Source: Bacteroidota bacterium (GTDB taxonomy: Bacteria > Bacteroidota > Bacteroidia > Palsa-948). From it: DNA of 64,000 nt. Both the position numbers and the translations under genes were made by a program. The stretch spans positions 1 through 64,000 of the forward strand of contig JACQAL010000018.1 of NCBI GenBank assembly GCA_016195025.1, read 5' to 3'. Below the pieces are notes generated by a model. The model searched no databases and had not been told where the DNA came from. It worked only from the letters and a program-made list of their open reading frames with translations. Shown one piece after another: positions 6,732-13,947 of the stretch (positions are counted from its first letter, which is position 1; every line of letters starts with the position of its first letter).

Positions 6732-8093
6732 TTACCTTTCGAGAATAATTTTCTTTGAAACGGCTCCTTCGCTGGTGCTCATGCGCAGCAAGTAAATGCC
6801 GCTTGCTGCGTTCAGGTTTACGGTTTGCTGTTTACTGTTCACAGTTGTTTGATATGCTGCTTCGCCTACCAGATTATAAACTGTAATTTGAACCGCGGAC
6901 TGTAAACCGGAAACTGTAAACTGTCCTGAAGATGGATTGGGATAAATAAAAATTCCATCATCAGAATTTATTTCCGCAACCGCGCTGTAAGGAGAGTAAT
7001 CAAAGTAATCGCGCTTGTGGTAATTCACAATCGTATTTTTATTGGGGTCCCAGTCCTGTTGAATCAGTTGAGTGATGTTATTGTTTGCATCGTAGAGATA
7101 ACTGAAAGAATATTCATACGAAATTGTCCAGTTAGGATTTGAGTAGGTTTCTTCTTTATAGTCGGTTTGATTATTTTTTGCATCGTAAGTATATGTATCG
7201 CGCCAGGATAAATCCCATCCGCTTCCGTTCCATGACAGCACGGTATCGCTTTGCCAGGTGGAAGTGCGGTAATCACCGCTCCAGTAATGCCAGGTAATGT
7301 TAGGATAATAATCTGTACTATCCCATGCGCTGGTGGAAGTGTTCCACAATTCAACAGTAGCAATTTTCAGCACTCCGCCCGTGTTGTATTTAAGGTCAAC
7401 TTTATCAGAATAATCCCATACGTTCGTGGTAGTATTCCAACTGGAATAAGTTTCCTGGATGTCTTGCTGGTTTCCATTGTAGGTCAGATCCATCTTGAAC
7501 CAATTATCCCATTCTGAAGTTGTAGCATTCCATCCCTGCCCGATTTCCTGCGTCATCTTGTTGTTCGCATTGTAAGTATATAAATACTGGTTTTGATTAT
7601 CCCACGCGCTGGTGCTTGTGTTCCAGGTTTGACTTAAATCCTGAGTCATTAAATCATTTCCGTTATAAGTATAAACTTCCTGGTAAGAATTATCCCAACT
7701 TGTACCGTTCCACCATTGCGTAAGCATATTCAGAAGTTTATGTGTTGCGGTGTAAGTGTATGTGATTCTTTGTTCAGGAAATGGATTTGAAAAATAATAA
7801 TCTTCCTGTGTAATATCGCTGTTGGTGTTGTACGAAGCATGAACGCTGTCGGCATAGAGCCATGAATTGCCGGTGGTGTCCCAGTTCCAGTCAATATAGC
7901 GCGCGGGCTTCCACACCGTGTTTATTACGGGAAGCTGAGATTTGAGGGAAGAAATTTTTTTTTGCTTTGACAAATCATGCTGCGAATGTTTTTTCAAAAA
8001 CATTCCGGCAAATGAAGCAGGATTCGATTGCTGGGCAAAAAGGAAAGATGCAGCAAAGAATAAAAATAAAAGAGGGAATAAAATTTTTTTCAT
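6732..8093 (-). CDS. T9SS-exported protein with YD-like W-rich repeats
   Basis: A 453-residue protein. The ATG at 8093 was chosen because it begins the signal peptide (MKKILFPLLFLFFAASFLFA); an upstream ATG adds 12 non-signal residues. The body is a run of units of about 35-40 residues of the form WNxxTSxWDNxxxxxYTYNxNxxMTQ, resembling degenerate YD/RHS-like repeats of Bacteroidota surface proteins. The C-terminal 75 or so residues are a T9SS type A sorting domain (IYPNPSSGQFTVSG, LNAASGIYLLRM, KKIILER). The sorting domain is partly encoded by degenerate 7-bp repeats (6815-6842 and 6899-6926). The likely fate is the cell surface or medium; the ligand is unknown. Confidence 0.8.
   Translation of the reverse strand: MKKILFPLLFLFFAASFLFAQQSNPASFAGMFLKKHSQHDLSKQKKISSLKSQLPVINTVWKPARYIDWNWDTTGNSWLYADSVHASYNTNSDITQEDYYFSNPFPEQRITYTYTATHKLLNMLTQWWNGTSWDNSYQEVYTYNGNDLMTQDLSQTWNTSTSAWDNQNQYLYTYNANNKMTQEIGQGWNATTSEWDNWFKMDLTYNGNQQDIQETYSSWNTTTNVWDYSDKVDLKYNTGGVLKIATVELWNTSTSAWDSTDYYPNITWHYWSGDYRTSTWQSDTVLSWNGSGWDLSWRDTYTYDAKNNQTDYKEETYSNPNWTISYEYSFSYLYDANNNITQLIQQDWDPNKNTIVNYHKRDYFDYSPYSAVAEINSDDGIFIYPNPSSGQFTVSGLQSAVQITVYNLVGEAAYQTTVNSKQQTVNLNAASGIYLLRMSTSEGAVSKKIILER
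6815..6926. repeat. Degenerate 7-bp tandem repeats inside a CDS
   Basis: Two arrays lie in the T9SS sorting-domain codons. At 6815-6842 the units are GGTTTAC, GGTTTGC, TGTTTAC, TGTTCAC. At 6899-6926 they are ACTGTAA, ACCGGAA, ACTGTAA, ACTGTCC. The two arrays are near-inverted versions of one another. Confidence 0.55.
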
Positions 8094-8171
8094 GTTCTTG
8101 TTTTTTAAAAGATTATTTAAAGATAACAAAAAAGGAAATCTGCAATTCCGATTTTTCTTTAACGAAGCGTC

Positions 8172-8208
8172 AATAAAAAACCCGGGTAGTTTCCCTGCCC
8201 GGGTTTTA
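8172..8208 (-). terminator. Rho-independent terminator
   Basis: AAAACCCGGG and CCCGGGTTTT form a strong GC stem with a short loop; the minus-strand transcript ends in a T-run. It lies about 20 nt downstream of the T9SS gene that ends at 8226. Confidence 0.85.
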
Positions 8209-8225
8209 TTTTTACAGAAAAGATT

Positions 8226-9287
8226 TTACTTTATCAAATCAAATTTTCCGGTGCCGACAACTTTTCGGTTCGTATCGAAGGCGCGGTAAATATATGTTCC
8301 CTGCGCAAGCAATTCAGCGGTGAAAGTGATTTTGCTGTTTTTGTTTGCCGGAAGAAGCGCAATGCGGTTTCCGTTCAAGTCAAAAATTTCAATGGCGGCC
8401 GCATCGGCATTTTTAATTTCAAAGTTGATTTGGTTCACAGCCGGGTTGGGATACACTTTAATATCGCCCAGCACAGAAAGTTCATTCACCGCTCCCGCGT
8501 GAGGAAGTTGTTTCAGCCATGAAATATTCCGTATGGTATCGGCATGGGCGCTGTCCATCGAAAGCAGGTTGAAGCCCACTCCGTTTGCCCACCATTCAAA
8601 ATGCCATAAACTATCCTGCGTGGCGGAATACGGGAACCAACTTCCGGTGGTATATATCCAAACACTATCGGTGTTCATTTGTTTTTCGCGGTGGCGCAGC
8701 GAGTTGAAATTTCCGAGCGGTGTCTTCAGTGTTCCCCATCCATCGGTTTTTGAATTCTGGTCAATCACTTGTTTCACACGGATGGAATCAATGCCGAACT
8801 GTCCGAAATAAAATTTCAAATCGAGTTGCGCGGTATTCGTGAAAGTGTTTCCGTATGTATCAGGAAACTTTGCAATGCGGTAGTTCGGATTAAAATAAAG
8901 AGGCATCCATGTTCCGTTCACATTTGTCCAAACGCCTTGCATGGTAATGCCGGAAGAAGAGTTTGTTAAAAAAGAAGAATTGGAATCGGCATAATTATAC
9001 GTGGCAAGATTGGAAGAAGAAAAATTAGAACCACCTACAACCCATGACGGGCTGGTGAACAGAACGGAATCGGTTGAATCGGCAACAAGCGTGGTAAAAG
9101 TCCACGTTTGGCTTGCGCCTGCCGGTCCGGGCTGAATTGCGCCTGCGGGTTTGTTGGCATGAGTGGTGTCGTGTGCATTCACAAATACGTTGAGCCATCC
9201 GGCAACGTCTGCCTGCGTTAAGGTGATTTGCGCATTGAGCGCTGCGGCAGAAATAAATGCTGAAGAAAAGAGTAAAAGTTTTTTCAT
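8226..9287 (-). CDS. T9SS-exported protein, unknown N-terminal domain
   Basis: A 353-residue protein. The start at 9287 gives the signal peptide MKKLLLFSSAFISAAALNAQ; the longer upstream frame adds 18 residues across the promoter. The middle (about 20-265) is a beta-rich region rich in Trp, Ser and Asn (GASQTWTFTTL, SSWVVGG-like turns, WHFEWWANGVGF) that I cannot assign to a family. The C-terminus is a T9SS sorting domain (VYPNPAVNQINFEI, IEIFDLNGNRIALL, LAQGTYIYRAFD, GKFDLIK). A TATATTTG -7 box lies 26 nt upstream, and a GC-rich terminator follows. Confidence 0.75.
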   Translation of the reverse strand: MKKLLLFSSAFISAAALNAQITLTQADVAGWLNVFVNAHDTTHANKPAGAIQPGPAGASQTWTFTTLVADSTDSVLFTSPSWVVGGSNFSSSNLATYNYADSNSSFLTNSSSGITMQGVWTNVNGTWMPLYFNPNYRIAKFPDTYGNTFTNTAQLDLKFYFGQFGIDSIRVKQVIDQNSKTDGWGTLKTPLGNFNSLRHREKQMNTDSVWIYTTGSWFPYSATQDSLWHFEWWANGVGFNLLSMDSAHADTIRNISWLKQLPHAGAVNELSVLGDIKVYPNPAVNQINFEIKNADAAAIEIFDLNGNRIALLPANKNSKITFTAELLAQGTYIYRAFDTNRKVVGTGKFDLIK

Positions 9288-9313
9288 TTGAAAATTTTTT
9301 ATTGATTGGTTGG

Positions 9314-9321
9314 CAAATATA
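9314..9321 (-). promoter_or_regulatory. -7 promoter box
   Basis: TATATTTG on the minus strand, 26 nt before the ATG of the T9SS gene at 9287. It faces a plus-strand box at 9398, so the two surface-protein genes are divergently transcribed from this gap. Confidence 0.45.
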
Positions 9322-9397
9322 CAATCTATTTCAAAAAGCATGGAATGAAATTTTCCTATCTTTATAATGATTCAGAATCTCTATATAATTATTATGT

Positions 9398-9405
9398 TAA
9401 ATTTG
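9398..9405 (+). promoter_or_regulatory. -7 promoter box
   Basis: TAAATTTG, matching TAnnTTTG, 19 nt before the ATG at 9425. Confidence 0.45.
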
Positions 9406-9424
9406 CCTTGTTAAAAATGCTCCC

Positions 9425-11137
9425 ATGCTGAAAAAAATTTTATTCCTTGCATTATTGCCAACTGCATTTGTCACCCTGAGCGTAGTCGAAGGGTTTTCGC
9501 AGTGGAACCTGAGTTCAGCAATTAACACACCGGTTGCTGTTGCCGTTCACAATCAGCAGAGTGAAAAAATTGTAACCGATTCCAAAGGAGGCGCCATCAT
9601 TGCCTGGGAGGATTCTCGCCTTGATACCAACCATGCCGATATTTATGTTCAGCGCCTTGATAAAAACGGTTACCCAAAATGGACGTTGAACGGAATTAAT
9701 ATTTGCTCAAACGACAGCGACCAGGGAACTATTGCCATGGCTGCCGATGGTTTTGGCGGAGCCATCATTGCCTGGAACGACCACCGTGCAGCAGACAGGG
9801 ATGTGTATGCGCAGCGAATAGATTCTTCCGGAAATATTTTATGGACAGCAAACGGAGTAGCAGTTTCAGGAGCAGCAAAACCACGCGACCAGCGCGATTC
9901 TAAACTTATTGCCGATGGAAGCGGGGGAGCCATCATTGTCTGGCAGGATTCTTCTTTAACAAATGACTGGGATATAGTTGCCCAGCGTGTCAGCGGTTCC
10001 GGAACATTAACGTGGGCGGCAAGCGGTGTTGCCATCTGCAATGATTTAGGCGCACAAAAGAGACCGAGAATCAGAACCGATGGAGCGGGAGGCGCCATCA
10101 TTGTTTGGCAGGATAAACGAAACGGACTTGATTATGATATTTACGCAAAGCGCATCAATAGTTCAGGAACTACTGTGTCAGGATGGGGAGGAATTGGCGG
10201 TTACGGAATTATTGTTTGTAGTGAGGCGACAGGAGCAACACAAAAAAATCCCATTATGGAATCGGATGGAGCAGGAGGCGCCATCATTGCCTGGGAAGAC
10301 AAACGCAATCCATGTAATGGTTGTGACAGCACCGATATTTACGCTCAGCGTGTGAATGCTTCCGGAACAATGCAATGGACGACAAACGGAATTCCGGTAT
10401 GCACCTCAGTTGGTTTGCAAAGTTACCTGGACATGGCTGTTGATGGGACGAATGGAGCATTTATTGTCTGGAAAGATTTTCGAAGCGACCTGAAAGGAGA
10501 TATATATGCCCAGCGTGTAAATGCTTCCGGAGTCATGCAATGGGCATCTAACGGAATTCTTATAAAAGGAGGTCCGAACGGGCAGGGAGCGCCAGCCATA
10601 GTTCCTGACGGCTGGGGCAATGCGCTTATAGCGTATCGTGATTCCGGCACATCAGATGATATTTACGGGGTGAAAGTAAATTCCAGCGGAATAATCTTAT
10701 GGAATTCTCCCGTAGGAACTGCTGCCGGTACGCAAAATAATCCGCGCATTGTTATGGATGGAAACGGGGGATGCATTTATGCTTTTGAGGATGCAAGGAA
10801 TTTAATTGACAATGATATTTACGCGCATCATCTTTATGCCAGCGGCTCTGCAGATGGAGTTGCGGAAGAAAATTATTATGTAGAAAGCAAATGTTTTCCT
10901 AATCCCTTTTCTTCTTCAGCGGTAATTGAGATTATGTCCCCCTTCATAAAGGGGGTGCAGGGGGATGTCGCATTTTTCATTTATGACTTAGTTGGCAAAA
11001 AAGTTGAAATTCCATTTGCGGTTTCTCTAAACAAAATAAATATTGCAAGAGGTAATTTGCAAAGCGGAATTTATTTTTATGAAATCAGAAACGGCAACAA
11101 TGCTGTATCAAAAGGAAAACTAATTTTAACCGATTAA
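9425..11137 (+). CDS. T9SS-exported beta-propeller-like repeat protein
   Basis: A 570-residue protein built from about seven imperfect units of 50-60 residues. Each carries DGxGGAIIxWxDxR, then DIYAQRxxxxG, then WxxNGxxxC. This suggests a multi-bladed propeller. The N-terminus is a signal peptide with an odd insertion, VTLSVVEG, just before the cleavage site (GFSQW); it is encoded by a dispersed palindromic repeat (9471-9494). The C-terminal 85 or so residues are a T9SS sorting domain (CFPNPFSSSAVIEI, FFIYDLVGKK, LQSGIYFYEI, KGKLILTD), itself interrupted by a repeat-encoded stretch (MSPFIKGVQGDV). The role is probably surface adhesion or binding; the ligand is unknown. It is probably followed in the same transcript by two small exported genes. 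Confidence 0.8.
   Translation: MLKKILFLALLPTAFVTLSVVEGFSQWNLSSAINTPVAVAVHNQQSEKIVTDSKGGAIIAWEDSRLDTNHADIYVQRLDKNGYPKWTLNGINICSNDSDQGTIAMAADGFGGAIIAWNDHRAADRDVYAQRIDSSGNILWTANGVAVSGAAKPRDQRDSKLIADGSGGAIIVWQDSSLTNDWDIVAQRVSGSGTLTWAASGVAICNDLGAQKRPRIRTDGAGGAIIVWQDKRNGLDYDIYAKRINSSGTTVSGWGGIGGYGIIVCSEATGATQKNPIMESDGAGGAIIAWEDKRNPCNGCDSTDIYAQRVNASGTMQWTTNGIPVCTSVGLQSYLDMAVDGTNGAFIVWKDFRSDLKGDIYAQRVNASGVMQWASNGILIKGGPNGQGAPAIVPDGWGNALIAYRDSGTSDDIYGVKVNSSGIILWNSPVGTAAGTQNNPRIVMDGNGGCIYAFEDARNLIDNDIYAHHLYASGSADGVAEENYYVESKCFPNPFSSSAVIEIMSPFIKGVQGDVAFFIYDLVGKKVEIPFAVSLNKINIARGNLQSGIYFYEIRNGNNAVSKGKLILTD
9471..9494 (+). repeat. Dispersed palindrome translated within a signal peptide
   Basis: TCACCCTGAGCGTAGTCGAA followed by GGGT: imperfect inverted ends (ACCCT/AGGGT) around GAGCGTAGTCGA. 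It is read in frame as VTLSVVEG. It belongs with the elements at 11189 and 40367. Confidence 0.7.
10938..10966 (+). repeat. CCCCCTT/AAGGGGG palindrome within a CDS
   Basis: CCCCCTT-cata-AAGGGGG followed by TGCAGGGGGAT. It is translated inside a T9SS sorting domain as SPFIKGVQGD. Related hairpins lie at 36575, 39542 and 40394. Confidence 0.6.
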
Positions 11138-11147
11138 ATTCCTTTTT

Positions 11148-11591
11148 ATGAAAAAAAAATCTTCACTGATTATCTTTATTTTTTTTATCACACTGAGTGG
11201 AGTCGAAGTGTCATGTAAAAAAGTGCCTGGCACCGGGGGAAGAGCCACTATTAAGGGAAAAATCTGGGTAAGACAGTATGGTACTGCAAATTTTTCATCA
11301 CCACTTCTTGCACAATATGCCGGAACTAACCAAACAGTGCATATTATTTATGGAGATGATTTGGGTGAAAGTTCTAATGACGTGACTGATTATAATGGTG
11401 AATTTCAATTTCAATATCTCCGAAAAGGAAGTTATAAAGTTTACGTTTATTCTGCCGATTCAGTTAAATGCTCCACGGCAGGTAGTAGCGCTATTTATAT
11501 ACCGCCAATAGCTGTTGTTAGTGAAGTAACCATTACTGAGAAGAAACAAACTATAGATTTGGGAACCATTACTATTCTGAAAAATAAATAA
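11148..11591 (+). CDS. Lipoprotein with carboxypeptidase-regulatory-like domain
   Basis: A 147-residue lipoprotein: a hydrophobic signal, then VSCKK with Cys24 as the likely lipidation site, and the mature start CKKVPGTGGRATIKGK that I associate with a Bacteroidota lipoprotein family. The body is one beta-sandwich (ATIKGKIWVRQY, IYGDD, TDYNGEFQFQYLRKGSYKVYVYS) like CarboxypepD_reg/SpaA folds, which are typically structural. The signal peptide contains ITLSGVEV, encoded by the palindromic repeat at 11189-11214, which lengthens the h-region/c-region junction. It lies 10 nt after the upstream T9SS gene. Confidence 0.7.
   Translation: MKKKSSLIIFIFFITLSGVEVSCKKVPGTGGRATIKGKIWVRQYGTANFSSPLLAQYAGTNQTVHIIYGDDLGESSNDVTDYNGEFQFQYLRKGSYKVYVYSADSVKCSTAGSSAIYIPPIAVVSEVTITEKKQTIDLGTITILKNK
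11189..11214 (+). repeat. Dispersed palindrome translated within a lipoprotein signal
   Basis: TCACACTGAGTGGAGTCGAA followed by GTGTCA: the ends CACACT/AGTGT are inverted. It is read as ITLSGVEV just before the lipobox Cys, the same frame used in the gene 1.7 kb upstream. Confidence 0.7.
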
Positions 11592-11600
11592 AACAGTTTC

Positions 11601-12197
11601 ATGAATAGAAAATTGTTTGCGTTGTTTCTTGTGTTTTTATTTTCATTTTCTCTCTTTGCCCAGAACAAGAAAAAAATAAAAAAAGAAGTCAAGGGCTTTC
11701 ATATAAAATCCGTTACCGAAATGGTTACGGAGTATAAGGATGGAAAAGAATCTGCTCCTCGAAAAGATATTTACATAGCATACGATAAGGGTGGCAAAAT
11801 TATTCAGAAAGAAGATTACCACAAGGATGGCACGCTGAAGCATAAAGAAACGTATGTGTACGATGGGAAAGGAAACAAACTGGAGGAAACCATTTTTGAC
11901 GCGGCAGAAAAACAACCCAAGCCCGAAAAAAATATTAAGTATGTTTCAAAATATGATTCGAATGGAAATGAAACCGAAAAAACAGAGTATGACGGGAATG
12001 GCAAGGTCATTCAGAAGTTGCAATACTCTTACAACAGCAAGGGTGATAAAATCCTTGAAGTAACGTATGACGGTGATGGCAAACTTACTATGAAAACCGT
12101 TTATATATTCGATAACAAAGGATTGCGTGTGGAGAAAAAAGAATATGACGGAAGCAACAATCAAATCTCTTCGCGCAAATACACGTATCAATTCTGA
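11601..12197 (+). CDS. Secreted protein with degenerate YD-like repeats
   Basis: A 198-residue protein with a signal peptide (FLVFLFSFSLFAQ) followed by about six beta-hairpin units of the form YDxxGKxxxKxxYDxxGxxxxKxxY (YDKGGKIIQKEDY, YDGKGNKLEET, YDSNGNETEKTEY, YDGNGKVIQKLQY). These resemble YD/MORN-type repeats of exported proteins. It is rich in Lys and Glu and has no sorting domain, so it is likely periplasmic or loosely surface associated. The function is unknown. It follows the lipoprotein gene by 9 nt and probably shares its transcript. Confidence 0.65.
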   Translation: MNRKLFALFLVFLFSFSLFAQNKKKIKKEVKGFHIKSVTEMVTEYKDGKESAPRKDIYIAYDKGGKIIQKEDYHKDGTLKHKETYVYDGKGNKLEETIFDAAEKQPKPEKNIKYVSKYDSNGNETEKTEYDGNGKVIQKLQYSYNSKGDKILEVTYDGDGKLTMKTVYIFDNKGLRVEKKEYDGSNNQISSRKYTYQF

Positions 12198-12205
12198 AAA
12201 CATCT

Positions 12206-12300
12206 ACCAAATACCAATCAGTACTAATCTACTAATGAAACCAAAAACACAACGGCTGTTAATTGGTATATTGGTATAAATTGGTATTTAGTAGGAATAA
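12206..12300. repeat. Imperfect inverted repeat, copy A (flanks VTC gene)
   Basis: The left arm carries CTACCAAATACCAATCAGTA and TACTAATCTACTAAT. The right arm carries its near-complement (ATTGGTATATTGG, then AATTGGTATTTAGTAG). Arms enclose AAACCAAAAACACAACGGCTG. A closely similar copy B follows the VTC gene at 13095. Confidence 0.7.
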
Positions 12301-12306
12301 TTTGCA

Positions 12307-13092
12307 ATGGAAAAAATTCTTGAAACAGTTTCAATCTTTGAGCCCATTACGCTCGAAGAAATGGACAGCGTGAAACTGATGGAGCGCGTGGATACCAAAT
12401 ATGTTTTTTCCGCCACGCATCTTCCGAAAATTCTGGAAGGAATGAAATCGGATTACCGCCTGCTTGAAATAAATAATGTCCGCCTTCACCGCTATGAATC
12501 GCTTTATTACGACACCGAAAAATTTTCTCTCTTTGAAAAACACCACAAGGGAATGCTGAACCGCTACAAACTTCGTTTCAGAAGATACGTGGATTCGGGC
12601 GGCTTGACTTTCTTCGAAATAAAATTCAAGAACAATAAAGGAAGAACGATAAAGAACAGAGTGAAGATGAAAGCCATTGAGGCGGGCTTTACAGAGAAGG
12701 CGGAAAAGTTTTTGAAAGAGATTACTCCGTTCGCTCCCGAACTATTTATGCCGAAAATGTGGGTGAATTATTCGCGCATGACCTTCGTAAATAAATTTTC
12801 GCAGGAGCGATTGACCATTGACACCGGTTTGCATTTTGCAAAAGCGGATTCAACCGATAATTTTTCTGTGCGCTTTCCGCAAATGGTAATTGCAGAAGCC
12901 AAGCGCGACAAGGCATCTTCCATTTCGCAATTCATCCGCCTTGTTCGCATGACGGGCGTCCGCGAAAGCGGCATCAGCAAATATTGTTTTGGGGTTTATA
13001 ATTTATTCGACATAAAGAAAAATAATTTCAAAGAGCGGGTTAGGTTTGTAACTAAAATGGCAAACACTGCTCTTGCTCCAACAGGAACATAA
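12307..13092 (+). CDS. VTC-domain (polyphosphate polymerase-like) protein
   Basis: A 261-residue protein of the VTC/TTM tunnel fold. Signatures are ERVDTKYVF (about 26-34), YYDT (67-70), RYKLRFRRY (86-94) and FEIKFKNNKGRTIKNR (103-118). The alternating basic residues line the phosphate tunnel in characterised relatives, and late acidic residues (VIAEAKRD) bind metal. The family includes yeast Vtc4, which polymerises polyphosphate from ATP, but bacterial members paired with DUF4956 are less well defined. It is followed by exactly such a DUF4956 gene, with copies A and B of an inverted repeat on either side of this gene. The biochemical activity is inference. Confidence 0.8.
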   Translation: MEKILETVSIFEPITLEEMDSVKLMERVDTKYVFSATHLPKILEGMKSDYRLLEINNVRLHRYESLYYDTEKFSLFEKHHKGMLNRYKLRFRRYVDSGGLTFFEIKFKNNKGRTIKNRVKMKAIEAGFTEKAEKFLKEITPFAPELFMPKMWVNYSRMTFVNKFSQERLTIDTGLHFAKADSTDNFSVRFPQMVIAEAKRDKASSISQFIRLVRMTGVRESGISKYCFGVYNLFDIKKNNFKERVRFVTKMANTALAPTGT

Positions 13093-13094
13093 AC

Positions 13095-13197
13095 ACATCT
13101 ACCAAATACCAATCGGTACTAATTTACCAATGAAAACCAAAAATACAACGGCTGCTATTAGTATATTGGTAAAGATTAGTATTTAGTAGAAAAAATA
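13095..13197. repeat. Imperfect inverted repeat, copy B
   Basis: It shares CTACCAAATACCAATC, an AACCAAAA..ACAACGGCTG centre and a right arm ending AGTATTTAGTAG with copy A at 12206. The two copies are direct repeats about 890 bp apart, bracketing the VTC gene. Confidence 0.7.
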
Positions 13198-13203
13198 AGT
13201 AAT

Positions 13204-13848
13204 ATGATTTTACTTCAGGATGTACAAGACACGGCAACCACCGGCTGGGAAATTTTCAATAAGTTGTCGTGGAAATTTTTTATCCGGCTCGGCATTGACC
13301 TCGCTTCGGTTTTTGTTCTCATACGTTTCATTTATTATCCGAACTACCGCACCAAAGAATTTTTCTTCACATTTTTTATTTTCAACCTTGTGATTTTTCT
13401 CGTCACGTTCATGATGAACAAAGTGGAAATGTCCATTGGCGCTTCATTCGGTTTGTTTGCCGTGTTCGGAATCATGCGCTACCGAACGGAAGATGTTTCC
13501 ACGAAAGACATGACCTATCTTTTTTTGGTTATCGCTATGGGATTAATCAGTTCGGTAACAAAAGGCGGATGGGATGAACTCACGCTCATTAATTCAATCA
13601 TCATTGTGGTTACGTTGTGTCTGGAAACAAATTTGCTTATGAAGAAGGAACTTGGAAAAGTTATCATGTACGAAAACATTGAAATGATAAAACCGGAAAA
13701 CCACCAGAAACTCCTCGAAGATTTGCGCACGCGCACGGGCTTGAACATTCACCGCTTCAGCATAACGAAAGTTGATTTTCTCCGAGACATGGCAACCATC
13801 CGCATTTATTATTACGACACAAAAAAATCGAATGATATTTCCGTGTAG
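13204..13848 (+). CDS. DUF4956 integral membrane protein
   Basis: A 214-residue protein with a short N-terminal lead, then four hydrophobic segments (about 24-42, 52-70, 75-95, 103-122) and a soluble C-terminal domain of about 80 residues. Typical DUF4956 features are the conserved FGLFAVFGIMRYRTEDVSTKDMTYLF stretch, of which GIMRYRT is most diagnostic, and NSIIIVVTLCLE. The family nearly always neighbours a VTC-domain gene, as here, suggesting a membrane partner for polyphosphate or phosphate-chain handling. The function of the pair in bacteria is not established. Copy B of the inverted repeat fills the gap before it. Confidence 0.8.
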   Translation: MILLQDVQDTATTGWEIFNKLSWKFFIRLGIDLASVFVLIRFIYYPNYRTKEFFFTFFIFNLVIFLVTFMMNKVEMSIGASFGLFAVFGIMRYRTEDVSTKDMTYLFLVIAMGLISSVTKGGWDELTLINSIIIVVTLCLETNLLMKKELGKVIMYENIEMIKPENHQKLLEDLRTRTGLNIHRFSITKVDFLRDMATIRIYYYDTKKSNDISV

Positions 13849-13947
13849 CGAATAATTTTTTCCCTCTGATATTTTTCTTTTCTCTTTATCACGCTATTTT
13901 CTTTTGTTTTCATTCGTATATTCGTCCCCATTCGTAATTCGTAGGCG

